DNA from: Roseovarius lutimaris
GTDB taxonomy: Bacteria; Pseudomonadota; Alphaproteobacteria; Rhodobacterales; Rhodobacteraceae
Direction of reading: 5' to 3'
Assembly (NCBI RefSeq): GCF_900115165.1
Contig: NZ_FOVP01000006.1
Location: 133,880 to 197,879, forward strand
Length of the DNA: 64,000 nucleotides
Shown piece after piece: positions 61,777 to 64,000 of the stretch; position 1 is the first letter of the stretch, and each line of letters opens with the position of its first letter. The notes beneath the pieces were generated by a model that saw nothing but the letters and a program-made list of their open reading frames with translations, did not search any database and was not told where the DNA came from. The translations under genes and the position numbers were made by a program.

Positions 61777-62769
61777 ATGAATGAGGACTGCGACGACGAT
61801 CTATGGTTTTTGCCCGGCCCGCCGGAAGAAGAGGCGTCGCATGCGCCTTTGCCAAGAGTGGATGCGTCAGAGGGCGATCAGGTTGTGCCCTGGGAGAGGG
61901 CGCAGGCGGCCCTGGCCATGCCGTTGGCGCGGGTTGCGGCGCGCCTTGGGGCGCTGGACGATCGGTTGTTGCGTGCGCCCAAGGGGTGGCGGCACCGGTT
62001 GGCGCTGAGCGCGGCGGCGGAGTTAAGCTGGTTTGCCGGAGAGAGGGTGACGCCCGAGCGATTGGCGCTTTGGCTGGCGATGCGCCTTGCGGGTGCGCAG
62101 GAGGATGCGCAGGCGTTGGCGCGGGTCGGCTGGGCGATGCGGAGGCTGTCGGGCGGGCCGGGGCCAGAGCAGGGGTTACAGGCCTTTCTGGGGCGTCACG
62201 AGCCGGGGCAGGGGGCAGAGCCGCTTGGCGAGCGGATTGAAGGCTGGCAGAGCGTGATGGCGCAGGCGGGTGGGTTGCATCCGCTGGTGCGCGCGGCGTT
62301 CGGGTTTTACCTTTGGCCGATGGCGGGGCTTGGGCATCGGGGGGACCGGCTTGAGGCGGCGGTGACGGCGGCGCGGCTGGCGGCGGGTGAATGCCGGGGC
62401 GGGGTGATTTTCGTGCCGCTTTCGCTAACCGGTGCGGGGCGCGGATCGCAAGACCCCGAGGCGCGGTTGGGCGCGTGGATCGAGGGGATGCAGAGCGCCA
62501 TTCTCAAGGCGAGGCGTCAGCTTGATCAATTGGAACGCTGGAAGAGCGAGGCGCGCGACCGGACGGCCAAACTCTCGGGGCGCACGCCGGGGCAATTGCT
62601 TGCTGTGCTGGCGGAATGGCCGCTTGTGTCGGCGCCGATGGCGGAACACCTCACTGGGGCCAGCCGCGCGGCGGTGCAACGCAACCTGACATGGCTAATG
62701 GATCACGGGTTGATCCGAGAGGTCACGGGGCAGGGGCGTTTCAGGTTCTGGAGCATCGAAAAAGTTTGA
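61777..62769 (+). CDS. DUF1612/RHE_PE00001-like helix-turn-helix protein
   Basis: A 330-residue protein. The central helical region is Ala/Leu/Arg-rich; the C-terminal 60 residues form a winged helix (LAEWPLVSAPMAEHLTGASR, then IREVTGQGRFRFWSIE), resembling DUF1612-type proteins of rhizobial plasmids. No catalytic motif is visible. It follows the rep gene on the same strand and is preceded by a dyad. Local composition is very GC-rich. Function unknown; DNA binding in replicon control is a guess. Confidence 0.65.
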   Translation: MNEDCDDDLWFLPGPPEEEASHAPLPRVDASEGDQVVPWERAQAALAMPLARVAARLGALDDRLLRAPKGWRHRLALSAAAELSWFAGERVTPERLALWLAMRLAGAQEDAQALARVGWAMRRLSGGPGPEQGLQAFLGRHEPGQGAEPLGERIEGWQSVMAQAGGLHPLVRAAFGFYLWPMAGLGHRGDRLEAAVTAARLAAGECRGGVIFVPLSLTGAGRGSQDPEARLGAWIEGMQSAILKARRQLDQLERWKSEARDRTAKLSGRTPGQLLAVLAEWPLVSAPMAEHLTGASRAAVQRNLTWLMDHGLIREVTGQGRFRFWSIEKV

Positions 62770-62811
62770 TTTGTCCGTTGAAAGACGGGGCTTGCGAGCA
62801 CTGAGCCCCAG

Positions 62812-63446
62812 TCATAAAGGGCTATTTTCTGTGGTATTGTTCTTCAGACAGGCTTGAAAGTATTGTGATGCCACGACCTTTGCGACGGCCACCCTCTGAT
62901 TGTCAGCAGTCAACATACACGCAAGTACGTTTTCAGCTGGTGCTCGATCCAATGACGAAAAACTATTGCCCAGGATTTCCTTTAACGGATTGTGGCGGTA
63001 GTGCTTTATCACGTCGGAATCAGCGCGAAGTTCACCAGAAAGAATCTGTATTTTCGTTCTGTTTGCGAGAAAGCTATAGATGACGGCGCGCTCTATGTCG
63101 CCGACGCCGCGGTAAGCGGCAAAAAGCTGCGCGCTGGCGAAATCTATCACGTAAAAAGAATTGCCCGCTGCATATTGGCCATACAGATTCCAGTCCTTTA
63201 GACCTGCCACCAAGTAGGCAAAAGGGGCTTTTTCAGCCATATCCAGGAAATAGTCTTTTAGAAAGACTGACAAACTATCTCCGCGCTTAGAGATCAAAAA
63301 CCGCGATACGTCATCGCAGCCTTTGGAATTCTTTGGCACCTCGCCCGCGAGCAGAGCGCTATAGGCTTCGCAGGTGTCGTATTCAGCAGGCCGTGTTGCA
63401 CAGGTCAACTGCAACTCAGAACGCGCCTTGCCTGAGACGGACTTCA
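62812..63446 (-). pseudogene. Unidentified protein gene, 5' end lost to an IS5-family insertion
   Basis: A frame of roughly 210 codons ends at 62812. It reads into the transposase gene in another frame near 63446, so its natural start and probable signal peptide are missing. The remaining part has paired Cys (TCATRPAEYDTC, GCDD, LACM, ACLKNN) and aromatic segments (FYVIDFASAQLFAAYRG). It is visibly less GC-rich than its neighbours, which points to acquired DNA. No family was recognised. Confidence 0.5.
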
Positions 63447-64000
63447 GGCGGTGCGTTCGAAATGCGGGCGGCCAAGTCCGGTCATCCGGTTCAGAACTCG
63501 GACGCCAATCTTGGCTTCTGTTTTCTGATTTTCGATGGTGCGCGCCTTTAGCTTGGGCCCGATGACGGTCTTCCAGCGACCCATCTGGGTTTCGCCGCGG
63601 CTCCGCTGATTGCAGCCCGATGACTTCTGCCAGGCCATTCGTCCGTGCGCGCAAATGTCGGCAATATGGCGATCACGAATGCTCGGACTTTGGGCCGGAT
63701 TGGGGCTCAGGATCGCGTTTTTCGGAGGTGGGATCGCAACCTCAATCATCGATCCGAACCGAGCGGCAAGCAAATCAGATGTTGGTTCTCCATCATAAAC
63801 TCCGTCTGCCAGAAAGAGAGCAACCGGGCCGTCGACTTGATCCAAGAGATCTGGCAGCGCTGTCGGATCGCCAACATCATCGGTTGTTAGATCGGAGCAG
63901 ACGATCTCGCCACTGACAAGATCGAGGCCGAGGTGCAGCTTGCGCCAAGAGCGCCGTTTGCGTTTGGTTTTATGCTTTTTCTCAAGCCATTCGCCCTCAC
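63444..64000 (-). mobile_element. IS5-family transposase, C-terminal part (runs off the window)
   Basis: The minus strand is open in one frame from base 64000 to the stop at 63444. It reads GEWLEKKHKTKRKRRSWRK, then HLGLDLVSGEIVCSDLT (second catalytic Asp region), DQVDGPVALFLADGVYDG, and the tail VLNRMTGLGRPHFERTA, a DDE transposase of the IS5 family (IS903/IS1031-like groups). The 5' part and the far inverted repeat lie beyond the edge. The near end of the element should be close to 63440, next to the truncated gene. Confidence 0.85.

Noticed and set aside
1..64000. CRISPR arrays, tRNA or rRNA genes
   Set aside because: I saw no regularly spaced repeats of 23-47 bp and no tRNA or rRNA sequence in the intergenic gaps; this was judged by eye only.

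Overview
The window is GC-rich alphaproteobacterial DNA, and its content fits a marine-type Rhodobacterales (Roseobacter/Paracoccus relative). Evidence for this is a Paracoccus-type sox operon, TRAP and ABC uptake systems, DUF1445 and BMP-type transport genes, and a replication/partition module (parA, parB, Rep initiator, AT-rich origin) near the right end. The module shows that the window lies on an extrachromosomal replicon (megaplasmid or chromid) or an integrated copy of one.

Layout. 1-8.9 kb: tail of a sugar/glycerophosphate-type ABC permease with a coupled phosphodiesterase, a Na/Pi symporter, a SulP anion transporter carrying STAS and cyclic-nucleotide domains, a flavoprotein whose two halves appear in swapped order, a class III adenylate cyclase fused to TolB-like and TPR regions, and a DUF3307 membrane protein. 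9-13.7 kb: LysR regulator, DUF1445 hydro-lyase and a complete TRAP transporter. 13.7-20.5 kb (minus strand): BMP-type nucleoside/base ABC transporter with a cytosine-deaminase-like amidohydrolase and a BASS-like membrane protein, preceded by a perfect 18-bp operator-like palindrome. 20.5-26.8 kb: a divergent acyl-CoA catabolic cluster (FAS1-like dehydratase, acyl-CoA dehydrogenase; aldehyde dehydrogenase, SDR, CoA-transferase, methyltransferase). 26.9-30.1 kb: tungstate transporter tupBCA and a HTH/periplasmic-binding-fold regulator.

30.2-47.1 kb is a full lithotrophic sulfur-oxidation island: two metallo-beta-lactamase proteins in the place of soxGH, a DUF2270 protein, a YeeE/YedE transporter, a DUF302 protein, soxFEDCBAZYXWV on the minus strand, divergent soxS-soxR on the plus strand with a soxT-type YeeE transporter, and a half-size YeeE pair. 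SoxR has two cysteines 66 residues apart, the arrangement of persulfide-sensing ArsR repressors. SoxAX, SoxYZ, SoxB and SoxCD together make the Kelly-Friedrich thiosulfate-oxidizing complex; SoxV, SoxW and SoxS supply reductant and maintenance; SoxF is the sulfide dehydrogenase flavoprotein. The molybdenum enzyme SoxC and the nearby oxyanion transporter may be functionally linked.

47.2-56.6 kb: an IclR regulator divergent from a dipeptide-type ABC transporter operon that continues into a gamma-glutamyltransferase and an M20 peptidase, which reads as uptake and cleavage of gamma-glutamyl or other peptides. 56.6-62.8 kb: Phd/VapC-type toxin-antitoxin pair, parB, parA, an origin with GGGTGCC iterons and a DnaA-box-like site, the Rep initiator and a DUF1612-like HTH protein. 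Three inverted repeats of the form GTTTCGC-N(1-2)-GCGAAAC around parAB are good parS candidates. 62.8-64 kb: an unidentified gene truncated by an IS5-family element that runs off the right edge.

The strongest unusual observation is the flavoprotein at 4990-6543: its C-terminal half is the Rossmann half and its N-terminal half is the normal C-terminal half of the same flavoenzyme family, so the gene looks circularly permuted. All function calls come from reading motifs by eye; no database search was run.
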